The position numbers and the translations under genes were made by a program. This document shows, one piece after another, positions 1 to 6,293 of a stretch of DNA of 8,524 bases. The notes below the pieces were generated by a model. The model was not told the DNA's origin. It ran no database searches and was given only the letters and a program-made list of their open reading frames with translations. The stretch is from an uncultured Oscillospiraceae bacterium. GTDB taxonomy: Bacteria; Bacillota; Clostridia; Oscillospirales; Oscillospiraceae. Within the stretch, counting starts at the first letter, position 1; every line of letters begins with the position of its first letter. Location of the stretch: NCBI GenBank assembly GCA_910587205.1, contig CAJULZ010000112.1:1-8524 (forward strand), given 5' to 3'.

Positions 1-87
1 GGCCAGTTCCGGGATATAGTCCGCGGCCCGCCCCTGGCTGGTGAAGGGACGGCATTCCTCCAGCAGCCGCTCCAAAAGTTCCTCCAT
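1..87 (-). CDS. glsA: Glutaminase A, N-terminal 29 codons (cut by window edge)
   Basis: The first 29 residues of a protein that reads off the left edge of the window. The N-terminus has the pattern MEELLERLLEEC, then RPFTSQGRAADYIPELA. This resembles the start of the beta-lactamase-fold glutaminases (GlsA/YbgJ/YlaM family), which typically open with a short helix followed by 'G-K/R-x-A-D-Y-I-P-x-L-A'. Family members hydrolyse L-glutamine to glutamate and ammonia in the cytoplasm and are usually about 300 residues. The catalytic Ser-x-x-Lys lies outside the window. The start is supported by an AGGAG-type ribosome binding site near 97-102, and by a sigma-A-like promoter at 152-180. It appears monocistronic at its 5' end, with a hairpin between it and the transporter gene upstream. 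The call rests on about 25 residues, so it is good but not certain. Confidence 0.75.
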   Translation of the reverse strand, partial: MEELLERLLEECRPFTSQGRAADYIPELA

Positions 88-107
88 GGTCCCCCGCTCC
101 TTTCCCG

Positions 108-129
108 CCGGCCCCGCCCCGGAGGCCGG
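108..129 (-). other. GC-rich hairpin in the glsA leader
   Basis: In the transcript of the minus strand, CCGGCC (129-124) pairs perfectly with GGCCGG (113-108). Two further inner pairs (one U-G) leave a small G-rich loop. It lies between the glsA promoter and its ribosome binding site. No U-run follows, so it is not a clear terminator. It may affect mRNA stability or translation, or be a by-product of the high GC content. Confidence 0.4.
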
Positions 130-151
130 GTGCCCATCGCCTTTTAAACCT

Positions 152-180
152 ATCGTACCATAAGTCCAAACCCGTGTCAA
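152..180 (-). promoter_or_regulatory. Promoter of glsA
   Basis: Reading the minus strand, a perfect TTGACA (180-175) is followed by a 17-bp spacer and TACGAT (157-152, four of six matches to TATAAT). The predicted start of transcription is near 145, giving a leader of about 58 nt before the glsA start codon. Confidence 0.75.
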
Positions 181-189
181 ACAGCAGAG

Positions 190-222
190 AGCGCCCGCGT
201 CCCTGGACGGAACGCGGGCGCT
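190..222 (-). terminator. Hairpin terminator downstream of the Na/Pi transporter gene
   Basis: An 11-bp perfect stem (222-212 with 200-190, AGCGCCCGCGT against ACGCGGGCGCT) is extended by about three inner pairs including one U-G. It starts 9 nt after the transporter stop codon. The following RNA is CUCUGCUGUUUG, only moderately U-rich, so this may be a weak or Rho-assisted terminator. The glsA -35 box begins 10 nt past the stem, which fits a boundary between two transcription units. Confidence 0.65.
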
Positions 223-231
223 ATGCACGGT

Positions 232-1854
232 TTATTCTTGGATGGCATGGGCGATGTAGGTCAGGTGGTCCCCCAGACGCTCCAGGTTGGACACCAGGTT
301 GATGAATACCCCGCTGGACTCCGCCCGGCACGCCCCGGCGTTCAGCCGCTGGATATGGTTGTCGATGAGCCGGCGGCGCAGACGGTCGATCTCCTCCTCC
401 ACACGGTCAATCTGGGGCAGCAGCGCCGGGTCCTGCCCCAATACCGCCCGCTTGGTGAGGGAGTAGAGCGCCTCCACCCGCTCCACCATGCCGTCCAGTT
501 CCCCCCTGACGCCGTCGGAGAAGTCCAGGCCCTGGTCGATGGACCGCTGGGCATACTTGGTGAAGTTGTCGGCGATCTCAGCGATACGCATGATGTCCCC
601 CAGGCTGCTGTGGAGGCTGGAGATGGGCCGCTCGTCCGCCAGCTTGCTCTGGGCGGACAGCCGGATGAGGTAGTTCACCATGGCCTGGCAGATTCCGCCC
701 GCCTGGTCGATGAGCTGGTGGGTGGGCTCGATCAGGGCCCGGTCCTTTCCGCTGAAGGCACGGTAGCCGGTGCGAAAGGCGTCCATAGCGGTGTCGGACA
801 GGCGGACCAGTTCCTTGACCAGCTGGGAAATGGCCAGGGAGGGGGAGGAGAGCATACGCTCGTCCAGGAAGGTCTCCTGCCGCTGGGCCTGCCTCTCCGG
901 GATGAGTAGCTGGGAAGCCCTGACAAACCAGCCGCACAGGGGGAGGAACAGCAGGGTGCAGACGACGTTGAAGAAGGTATGGAACATGGCGATCTGGGTG
1001 GCGGCGGCGGGGAACCATTGGCGGAAGGTGGCGTCCATGAATCCCGGCCAGCATAAGAGGAGGACGAAAAAGAGGGCGGAGCCCAGGGTATTGAACAGCA
1101 GGTGGATGAGGCCAGCCCGGCGGGCGTTGGCGCCGGCGGTGGCGGAGGACATAAGGGCGGTGACGCAGGAGCCGATGTTGGTGCCCAGGATGATGTACAG
1201 CGCTTCGTTGCCTCCGGTACCGATGGTGAGCCCGGCCACCGACATGGCGATAATGACGGAGGTGGTGGCGGAGCTGGACTGGACCAAGGCGGTGAGGAGC
1301 ACGCCGGCGAGCAGCAGCAGGAAGGGGTTGGACACCGTCTCAAAAATACCTTGGATGGCGTCCCGGTTTGCCTTCATGGCGTCTGACATGAGGGACAGGC
1401 CTACGAAGATGAGTCCCAGCCCCGCCAGGATGAAGCCGGTCCTTTTTGCCGAGTCCCGCTTACACACCATGGAAACCATGATGCCCGCGAAGGTGAGGAT
1501 CTGGATAAAGGTGGTGATGGGGAAGGCGCTGAGGGCGGCGATCTGGGCGGTGACGGTGGTGCCGATATTGGCGCCCATGATCATGGCCGCCGCCTGATAG
1601 AGGCTCATGGCCCCCACGTTGACAAAGCCGACGATGAGCACCGTGGTCACGCCGGAGCTCTGTATGAGGGCGGTGGCGGCGGCGCCGATGCCCACGTTGG
1701 CAAGCCGCCTGTCGGCGGTGCGCCCGAACAGCTCCTTGAGCCGGCCGGTGGCCAGCTGCTCGATGTTGGCGGTGAGCAGGTGCACGCCCACCAGGAATAC
1801 TCCCGTCCCGGCCAGCAGCCGGATCAAGAACAGCAATGTCTGCGCGATGGTCAT
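232..1854 (-). CDS. Na+/phosphate cotransporter with C-terminal PhoU-like domain
   Basis: A 540-residue inner-membrane protein of the NptA/YjbB type. The N-terminal two thirds hold two Na_Pi_cotrans repeats, each with the QSS signature: IQSSGVTT at residues 64-71 and VQSSSATT at 191-198. Each is followed by a glycine/asparagine helix-break motif (GANIGTTVTA about 94-103, GTNIGSCVTA about 224-233). Roughly eight or more hydrophobic segments span residues 5-312. Residues about 330-540 are a soluble helical PhoU-like domain ending in NLERLGDH (523-530), with IAEIADNFTKYA at 424-435; both resemble the acidic metal-binding helices of PhoU. Family members move phosphate with sodium; direction (uptake or efflux) cannot be told from sequence, and E. 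coli YjbB has been linked to export. The frame is open 28 codons further upstream, but that stretch lies in the leader terminator. The ATG at 1854 has GGGAG 7 nt upstream. The gene has its own promoter and a Mn2+-type riboswitch. Confidence 0.93.
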   Translation of the reverse strand: MTIAQTLLFLIRLLAGTGVFLVGVHLLTANIEQLATGRLKELFGRTADRRLANVGIGAAATALIQSSGVTTVLIVGFVNVGAMSLYQAAAMIMGANIGTTVTAQIAALSAFPITTFIQILTFAGIMVSMVCKRDSAKRTGFILAGLGLIFVGLSLMSDAMKANRDAIQGIFETVSNPFLLLLAGVLLTALVQSSSATTSVIIAMSVAGLTIGTGGNEALYIILGTNIGSCVTALMSSATAGANARRAGLIHLLFNTLGSALFFVLLLCWPGFMDATFRQWFPAAATQIAMFHTFFNVVCTLLFLPLCGWFVRASQLLIPERQAQRQETFLDERMLSSPSLAISQLVKELVRLSDTAMDAFRTGYRAFSGKDRALIEPTHQLIDQAGGICQAMVNYLIRLSAQSKLADERPISSLHSSLGDIMRIAEIADNFTKYAQRSIDQGLDFSDGVRGELDGMVERVEALYSLTKRAVLGQDPALLPQIDRVEEEIDRLRRRLIDNHIQRLNAGACRAESSGVFINLVSNLERLGDHLTYIAHAIQE

Positions 1855-1902
1855 TCGATCGCTCCCTTTCAAAGCGGTTATTTGGATCGGGGACGGCGCG
1901 AT

Positions 1903-1946
1903 ATATATAAAAGCGAGACCTTGCCGCCTTTGCGGCAAAGTCTCGC
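1903..1946 (-). terminator. Riboswitch-controlled intrinsic terminator of the Na/Pi transporter leader
   Basis: A 15-bp stem forms between GCGAGACTTTGCCGC (1946-1932) and GCGGCAAGGTCTCGC (1927-1913), with one G-U pair and an AAAG loop (1931-1928). It is followed by UUUUAUAUAU. The 5' arm contains the 3' strand of aptamer P1 (CUUUGC, 1940-1935) and the conserved GCGAGAC segment, so the aptamer and the terminator cannot form together. This predicts that ligand binding prevents termination and turns the transporter on. The hairpin lies about 50 nt upstream of the transporter start codon. Confidence 0.88.
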
Positions 1947-2026
1947 CATTTCATCACCGACCGGATCATAAGACCGTATTGACGGCGCGGTAAACACGGA
2001 TGGGCCGTGCAGGCTACTCCCTTTGC
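1935..2026 (-). promoter_or_regulatory. yybP-ykoY-type (Mn2+) riboswitch aptamer
   Basis: Reading the minus strand from 2026, the RNA begins GCAAAG-GGAGUAGC and ends GCGAGAC-UUUGC. These are the two hallmark conserved strands of the yybP-ykoY family (roughly AAAGGGGAGUAGC and GCAAGACCUUU). P1 is GCAAAG (2026-2021) with CUUUGC (1940-1935). Compared with the consensus as I recall it, P1 is one G-C pair shorter on both sides, which is a consistent paired change. Two arms follow: a hairpin CACGG/CCGTG (2009-1995), and an arm closed by ACCG/CGGT (1991-1956) that carries GUCAAUACGG, resembling the conserved L3 segment. Members bind Mn2+ and usually control Mn exporters, TerC/Alx proteins and P-type ATPases. 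Assignment is from motif recognition, not a covariance-model search. Confidence 0.85.
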
Positions 2027-2034
2027 ATATCCCA

Positions 2035-2063
2035 TATATACCGTATTTCCGCCGGGATGTCAA
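2035..2063 (-). promoter_or_regulatory. Promoter of the riboswitch and Na/Pi transporter unit
   Basis: The minus strand reads TTGACA (2063-2058, perfect), a 17-bp spacer, then TATATA (2040-2035, four of six matches). Transcription would start near 2028-2030, just before the first base of riboswitch P1. The -35 box begins 10-11 nt after the stop codon of the upstream peptidase gene, so any read-through from that gene would also meet the riboswitch. Confidence 0.8.
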
Positions 2064-2073
2064 TCCATATTTT

Positions 2074-2790
2074 TCACAACCGGATGGCATCGCCCTCCCG
2101 GCTGATCTGGGTGAGGACACCGTCCGCGATGAGATATGCCTCCCCCCGCAGCTCCTCCCGGCCGTCCCGGCCCAGGATGAAGCTGCCGTCCACCAGGGCG
2201 TAGAACCGGCGGCCCGCGCTGTCGGGCAGCAGGCTGCTCTCCAGGGTGGGCAGGCCGTCCACCACCTCGTAGCGGGTTTCCTGAAAGTGGGGGAAAATCA
2301 TGTGCTTTGTCAGCCCCAGGCCGGGGAAGAACCGGACATAATTGGGGTCAACGGCCTCCCCCTCCAGCTCCGGCGGGGCGTAGACCAGCTCCTCGCAGTT
2401 CATGCTGCCTGCACTGACGCCCACCACTACGCCGTCCCAGTTTTGCAGACGCTTCCGCAGGGAAATGTCCTGGAAAAAGCGGTTCTGGGTGGGGACGTGG
2501 CCCCCGCACAGGAAGATCACGTCCGCGCCGGAAACCAGCTCGCCGCACCGCCCCTGGTTCTCCCGGATCAGCACATCCGCCTGGGTGAAAGGGATGCCGA
2601 TGGCGGCAAAGCTGTCCGGCATATCGTTGTAAAAGCGGTAGGTGTGCGCCGGGTTGTCCGGGTCGGAGGCGATGAACAGGGCGCAGCACGGCCCCGGCAG
2701 GGCCCTGCGCAACTCGTCTACAAAGCCGTTGGCCGGGTTCAGCGCCGGGGAGTCCGGCAGGCAGGAGCTGCTGGTGAGAAAGTAGGTCAT
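2074..2790 (-). CDS. Peptidase E-like (S51 family) type 1 glutamine amidotransferase-fold protein
   Basis: A 238-residue cytoplasmic protein. The nucleophile elbow GVSAGS (residues 124-129, Ser126) and the preceding LCGGHVPTQNRFF segment (94-106) match the peptidase E / cyanophycinase-like S51 fold. His168 in IFPHFQ lies at the position expected for the catalytic histidine. Aspartyl dipeptidase PepE cleaves N-terminal Asp-X dipeptides; members of this subgroup are usually annotated only as 'type 1 glutamine amidotransferase-like' or peptidase S51, so the substrate is not known. The start chosen is the ATG at 2790, which overlaps the icd stop (ATGA) and has GAGGTGA about 9 nt upstream. The frame extends 34 codons further, but that part overlaps icd and has no family-like sequence. 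It probably depends on icd for transcription and coupled translation. Confidence 0.82.
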   Translation of the reverse strand: MTYFLTSSSCLPDSPALNPANGFVDELRRALPGPCCALFIASDPDNPAHTYRFYNDMPDSFAAIGIPFTQADVLIRENQGRCGELVSGADVIFLCGGHVPTQNRFFQDISLRKRLQNWDGVVVGVSAGSMNCEELVYAPPELEGEAVDPNYVRFFPGLGLTKHMIFPHFQETRYEVVDGLPTLESSLLPDSAGRRFYALVDGSFILGRDGREELRGEAYLIADGVLTQISREGDAIRL

Positions 2791-4019
2791 AGGTGCTTCA
2801 CCTCGGTTTTTGTAGGGGCGCACAGCCTCTCCCGGATGGCCCGGAGGAACTCCAGCCCGGTGACCTTCCGGGGCTTGGCCGCGCCCTCCCACAGCCCCAC
2901 CAAATCGCCGGTCATCACGCCGCTCTCAATGGTGTCGATGGCGGCCTTTTCCAGCTTCCGGGCGAAAGCAGTCAGCTCCGGCAGGCCGTCCAGCTCGCCC
3001 CGTTTGGCCAGCGCCCCTGTCCAGGCGAACAGGGTGGCCATGGGGTTGGTGGATACCTGCTCCCCTTTCAGGTGGCGGTAATAGTGCTGGGTGACGGTGC
3101 CGTGGGCGGCCTCGTACTCGTAATTGCCGTCGGGGGACACCAGCACGGAGGTCATCATGGCCAGCGAGCCGAAGGCGGTGGACACCATGTCGCTCATCAC
3201 GTCGCCGTCATAATTTTTGCAGGCCCAGATAAAACCGCCCTTGGAACGGATGACCCGTGCCACCGCGTCGTCAATGAGGGTGTAGAAATAGGTGATGCCG
3301 GTCTGTTCAAATTTGGCCTTATAGTCCTCCTCGTATACTGCGGCAAAGATGTCTTTGAAGGTGTGGTCGTATTGCTTGGAGATGGTATCCTTGGTGGAAA
3401 ACCACAGGTCCTGGCGCGTATCCAGGGCGAACTGAAAGCAGGAGTGGGCGAAGGAGGTGATGGACGCCTCCATGTTAAACTGCCCCTGGAGCACGCCGGG
3501 GCCGTCAAACTGGTGGATGGTCTGGCGGGTTTCCGCGCCGTCCGAGGCGGTGAACACCAGCTCCGCTTTGCCGGGGCCGGGCACCTTGTACTCTGCGGCC
3601 TTGTACACGTCTCCGAAGGCGTGGCGGGCGATGGTAATGGGGGCCTGCCAGTTTTTCACCACGGGGTTCAGCCCCTTCACCATGATGGGGGCGCGGAACA
3701 CGGTGCCGTCCAGGATGGCCCGGATGGTGCCGTTGGGGGACTTCCACATCTGGGACAGCTTGTACTCCTCCACCCGCTGGGCGTTGGGGGTGATGGTGGC
3801 GCATTTGACGGCCACGCCGTACTTCTTGTTGGCCTGGGCCGCATCGATGGTCACCTGGTCGCCGGTCTCCTCCCGGTGGGGCAGGCCCAGGTCGTAGTAT
3901 TCCGTTTTCAGGTCGATGTACGGCTCCAGCAGCTCCTCCTTGATCTGCTGCCAGAGGATGCGGGTCATCTCATCGCCGTCCATCTCCACCAGGGGGGTTT
4001 TCATTTGCAGTTTGTCCAT
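2787..4019 (-). CDS. icd: NADP-type isocitrate dehydrogenase, eukaryote-like type II
   Basis: A 410-residue homodimeric-type isocitrate dehydrogenase converting isocitrate to 2-oxoglutarate and CO2 with reduction of NAD(P). Colinear with human IDH1: KSPNGTIR at 93-100, Arg109 and Arg132 (ARHAFGD) form the isocitrate site. Tyr139 and Lys210 (FSTKDT) match the catalytic Tyr139/Lys212. Asp250, Asp273 and Asp277 (in KNYDGDVMSD) match the metal ligands. AAHGTVTQH (304-312) is the cofactor loop, where the IDH1 Arg314 equivalent is Gln311; the Lys260 equivalent is Arg258. Length is normal. The ATG at 4019 has AAGGAGA about 8 nt upstream; an upstream in-frame ATG at 4097 overlaps the preceding gene and lacks family sequence. 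No clear promoter precedes it, so it may be read with the DUF975 gene. Its TGA overlaps the start of the peptidase gene. Confidence 0.96.
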   Translation of the reverse strand: MDKLQMKTPLVEMDGDEMTRILWQQIKEELLEPYIDLKTEYYDLGLPHREETGDQVTIDAAQANKKYGVAVKCATITPNAQRVEEYKLSQMWKSPNGTIRAILDGTVFRAPIMVKGLNPVVKNWQAPITIARHAFGDVYKAAEYKVPGPGKAELVFTASDGAETRQTIHQFDGPGVLQGQFNMEASITSFAHSCFQFALDTRQDLWFSTKDTISKQYDHTFKDIFAAVYEEDYKAKFEQTGITYFYTLIDDAVARVIRSKGGFIWACKNYDGDVMSDMVSTAFGSLAMMTSVLVSPDGNYEYEAAHGTVTQHYYRHLKGEQVSTNPMATLFAWTGALAKRGELDGLPELTAFARKLEKAAIDTIESGVMTGDLVGLWEGAAKPRKVTGLEFLRAIRERLCAPTKTEVKHL

Positions 4020-4045
4020 GGCGTATCTCTCCTTTTCCAAATGAG

Positions 4046-4074
4046 ACGGCGGGGGCGAAAAACGTCCCCGCCGT
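4046..4074 (-). repeat. Inverted repeat between the DUF975 gene and icd
   Basis: A perfect 9-bp stem (ACGGCGGGG, 4074-4066, with CCCCGCCGT, 4054-4046) plus an inner CG/CG after one mismatch encloses a TTTTT loop. It sits 19 nt after the DUF975 stop and ends about 10 nt before the icd ribosome binding site. The following RNA (CUCAUUUGG) has no U-run, so it may be a weak attenuator, an mRNA-processing or stability element, or a Rho-assisted terminator. Confidence 0.5.
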
Positions 4075-4093
4075 TGGGTTTGCTCGGATGCGC

Positions 4094-5239
4094 TCAATTC
4101 CAGGGATCGTCCTTCGGGGGCGGGGGGGGCCGGGGCGCAGGACCGTCCGGGGACGGCCCGCCGTCCCGTGGGCCGGGGCCGATGCCCGTGCCCGAGGTGG
4201 GGCCGGAGGACCAGGAGTAGTCATAGTTCTGGGGGCCGGGCTGCTTCCAGCCGCCGGGGCCGCCAAAGGAGCCGGGGGAGGGGAGGTCCCCGCCCCGGGC
4301 CCAGTCATAGAACAGGCCCTGGGAGGCGGTGATGTAGGGGGCGAGCCACAGGTTGAAGATGGACGTGCCAATGAGCGCCGCGATAAAGACGGCGAAAAAG
4401 CCCAGCAGGGACCCGGCCACCACCGCGTTGGAGCTGCCAAAGGCCAGGGCGGAGCCGAATGCGATGGAGGCGATGATGAGGCCGGCCATAATGATGGCGT
4501 ATTCCACCAGATACCAGCCGATGAAGGACAGGTGGAGGACGAACAGCCTGCCCACGTTGCCCTCCATCAGCCGCTTGCTCTCCCGGAGGGCGTCCATGCC
4601 GGTGAGGCCCTGGTCGGCAATGAGGAAGTTCACCAGGCTGTACCGCAGGATGGCCCAGAAGATGCCCACAAACATGGCGATATAGGATACAATTACAACC
4701 AGTATCATCAGGACCTCCACCTCGCTGAACACCAGGGCGGCTACGCCGATTACGATGACCTCAGCCACGGCGAACAGCAGCACCCACAGCCCCACGAATA
4801 GCCCCAGCAGGAATTGGGTGCCGATCACCCCCAGCCACTGGGGGAAGGCGGAGAACAGCGCGCCGGTCTGGGGCCGCCGGCCCCGCGCCATCTCCAGGCA
4901 GAAATTGCAGTACCCCACCTGGAGCAGCCCGCTCCACAAGGAGGCGATGATACCGCTGATGAACGACACCGCCATCACCATGGTGATGCGTCCCGGGCCC
5001 AAGGCCAGCAGGGCGTATTGGAACGCCTCCACCGGGCTGTCGTATTGGTACATGGCCTGGACAAACAGGGAGCCCACGCTGGCGCTGCCGGAGGCAAAGC
5101 CCAGGATACGGGCCACCACCTGGGAGCCGATGTTTGCCAGGACGGTGAACAGCAGGGTGATGAGCATGGGGTGGGGGCGCTGGCCCCGCATGGCCTGCCG
5201 CGCCGTCTGTTTCAGCCGCGCACGGTCGTATTCCATCAT
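4094..5239 (-). CDS. DUF975 family membrane protein with proline/glycine-rich C-terminal tail
   Basis: A 381-residue integral membrane protein. The N-terminus (MMEYDRARLKQTARQAMRG) is the polar 'R-x-x-L-K-x-x-A-R-x-A-L-x-G' start typical of DUF975. Hydrophobic segments lie at about 24-48, 85-108, 135-170, 175-208, 232-262 and 270-300. The loop around 205-230 (ADQGLTGMDALRESKRLM) is the conserved 'A-L-x-x-S-x-x-L-M-x-G' motif. Family proteins end soon after a W-x-x-P-Y-x-x-A-S-x-x-x-F-Y motif, here at 298-311. This one adds a roughly 65-residue disordered tail of Pro, Gly, Ser, Tyr and Trp ending in a PPPPP run and DDPWN. Function of the family is unknown. ATG 5239 is chosen because AAGGAGG lies 7 nt upstream; a second ATG follows at once (5236). 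It has its own promoter and may be cotranscribed with icd. Confidence 0.85.
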   Translation of the reverse strand: MMEYDRARLKQTARQAMRGQRPHPMLITLLFTVLANIGSQVVARILGFASGSASVGSLFVQAMYQYDSPVEAFQYALLALGPGRITMVMAVSFISGIIASLWSGLLQVGYCNFCLEMARGRRPQTGALFSAFPQWLGVIGTQFLLGLFVGLWVLLFAVAEVIVIGVAALVFSEVEVLMILVVIVSYIAMFVGIFWAILRYSLVNFLIADQGLTGMDALRESKRLMEGNVGRLFVLHLSFIGWYLVEYAIIMAGLIIASIAFGSALAFGSSNAVVAGSLLGFFAVFIAALIGTSIFNLWLAPYITASQGLFYDWARGGDLPSPGSFGGPGGWKQPGPQNYDYSWSSGPTSGTGIGPGPRDGGPSPDGPAPRPPPPPKDDPWN

Positions 5240-5269
5240 AAGAATTCCTCCTTCTCTATACCGGTGGCG

Positions 5270-5289
5270 GGCCGCCCGGCGGGGCGGCC
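5270..5289 (-). repeat. 20-bp palindromic repeat, copy 1 (DUF975 leader)
   Basis: On the minus strand GGCCGCCC (5289-5282), loop CGCC, GGGCGGCC (5277-5270): a perfect 8-bp stem, extendable by three more pairs past a bulged G. A second copy lies at 7350-7369 with one base changed (19 of 20 identical, same loop). It falls in the untranslated leader between the promoter and the ribosome binding site. Confidence 0.7.
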
Positions 5290-5300
5290 GCCTTGGGATT

Positions 5301-5329
5301 ATTATACTGTATGCGGTGGGAAATTGCAA
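5301..5329 (-). promoter_or_regulatory. Promoter of the DUF975 gene
   Basis: Minus strand TTGCAA (5329-5324, four of six), 17-bp spacer, then a perfect TATAAT (5306-5301). Transcription would start near 5294, giving a leader of about 55 nt that contains the palindromic hairpin at 5270-5289. Confidence 0.82.
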
Positions 5330-5371
5330 CCAAGAACCTGTATTCACAGCCATAAACACCGAAACAGCCGC

Positions 5372-5399
5372 AAGCGCCCCGGGCAGGCCCGGAGCGCTT
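5372..5399 (-). terminator. Hairpin terminator downstream of hslO
   Basis: On the minus strand AAGCGCTCCGGG (5399-5388), loop CCTG, CCCGGGGCGCTT (5383-5372) form a 12-bp stem with one U-G pair, starting 7 nt after the hslO stop codon. An A-run precedes it but no U-run follows (GCGGCUG). The T-rich side faces the plus strand, where no gene needs terminating; in that RNA the U-G becomes a C-A mismatch. It most likely ends the yerC-methyltransferase-hslO operon, ahead of the DUF975 promoter. Confidence 0.6.
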
Positions 5400-5406
5400 T
5401 TTGGTT

Positions 5407-6291
5407 TTATTGGGAGGCTGCCTCATTCCGCAGCCGGGTGAGCTCATCCGCGTCAAAGCGGTATATCTTGTCGCAGAACTGGCAGGTGAGCTCCGCGCCG
5501 CCCTGCTCTTGGATCAAGGAATCCAGCTCATCCGTCCCCAGGCTGATGAGGGCGCGGCCCACCCGCTCCCGGGTGCAGTAGCAGCGGTACTCGATGGGAG
5601 CCGTCTCCAGCACCTCCAGCTCGAATTCGCCCAGCACCTCACGGAGCAGGCCCAGCGGGTCCAGCCCTGCGTCCAGCCGGGCGCTCACCGCGCCCAGCTT
5701 GGCGACGCCCCGCTCCACGGCGGACACCACCCCCTCGTCCGCCCCGGGAAGGAGCTGGATCAGGTAGCCCCCCGCGGCCTGGACGGCCTGGTCCGGCGCG
5801 ATGAGCACCCCAAGGGCGCAGGCAGTGGGCACCTGTTCGCTCTCCACGAAATAGGCGGCGATGTCCTCCGCGATCTCGCCGCCCACCAGCTGCACCGAGC
5901 CGATATAGGGTTCCTTCAGCCCCAGGTCGCGGATGACGGTCAAATCGCCGTCCGCCCCCACGGCGGCGCCCACGTCCAGCTTGCCCTTGGCCTTGCGGGG
6001 CACGTCCACGGCGGGGTTCTGCACGTAGCCGCGCACATTGCCGCGGCTGTCGGACACGGCGGTGAGGGAACCCAGCGGCCCGCCGCCCCGGATACGCAGG
6101 GTGACGGAGTTGTCCTCCCCCTTCATGACGGCGCCCATCATGGACGCGGCCATGAGCAGCCGCCCCAGGGCGGCGGCGGCCACCGGCCAGCAGTCGTGGA
6201 TGGCCCGGGCGCGCTCCACCGTGTCCCTGGCGGAAATGGCCATAGCCTTGATGGGGGCGTCCTTTGCGATGACGCGAATAAGCTGATCCAT
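5407..6291 (-). CDS. hslO: Hsp33 redox-regulated chaperonin
   Basis: A 294-residue cytoplasmic holdase of usual family length. The C-terminal zinc module is complete: Cys237 and Cys239 (CYC) with Cys270 and Cys273 (CQFC). In the family these four cysteines bind Zn2+ when reduced, and form disulfides that switch on chaperone activity under oxidative stress plus unfolding. The N-terminal core shows the conserved SVTLRIRGGGPLG segment (62-74) and GxVxGYVxNP (84-93). The start at 6291 follows an AAGGAG site that lies inside the end of the methyltransferase gene, and the two genes are separated by only 2 nt (TAG-CT-ATG). The open frame extends far upstream, but that stretch is the methyltransferase region in another frame. 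It is the last gene of a three-gene operon. Confidence 0.96.
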   Translation of the reverse strand: MDQLIRVIAKDAPIKAMAISARDTVERARAIHDCWPVAAAALGRLLMAASMMGAVMKGEDNSVTLRIRGGGPLGSLTAVSDSRGNVRGYVQNPAVDVPRKAKGKLDVGAAVGADGDLTVIRDLGLKEPYIGSVQLVGGEIAEDIAAYFVESEQVPTACALGVLIAPDQAVQAAGGYLIQLLPGADEGVVSAVERGVAKLGAVSARLDAGLDPLGLLREVLGEFELEVLETAPIEYRCYCTRERVGRALISLGTDELDSLIQEQGGAELTCQFCDKIYRFDADELTRLRNEAASQ

Positions 6292-6293
6292 AG

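Noticed and set aside
223..909. Plus-strand frame opposite the PhoU domain of the transporter
   Set aside because: Shadow of the minus-strand gene; its composition reflects complementary codons only.
1855..1938. 28-codon N-terminal extension of the Na/Pi transporter
   Set aside because: It reads through the riboswitch terminator, has no ribosome binding site, and the ATG at 1854 has a good one.
2014..2028. Tiny open frame (ATG CAA AGG GAG TAG) at the start of the riboswitch
   Set aside because: It coincides with the conserved aptamer strand and has no ribosome binding site; the bases are explained by the RNA.
2023..3081. Long open frame on the plus strand opposite the peptidase gene and the transporter leader
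   Set aside because: It crosses gene boundaries and the riboswitch, with no recognisable domains.
2793..4220. Long open frame on the plus strand opposite icd
   Set aside because: It mirrors the codon pattern of icd on the other strand, has no family-like sequence, and has no ribosome binding site. Long antisense frames are expected at this GC content.
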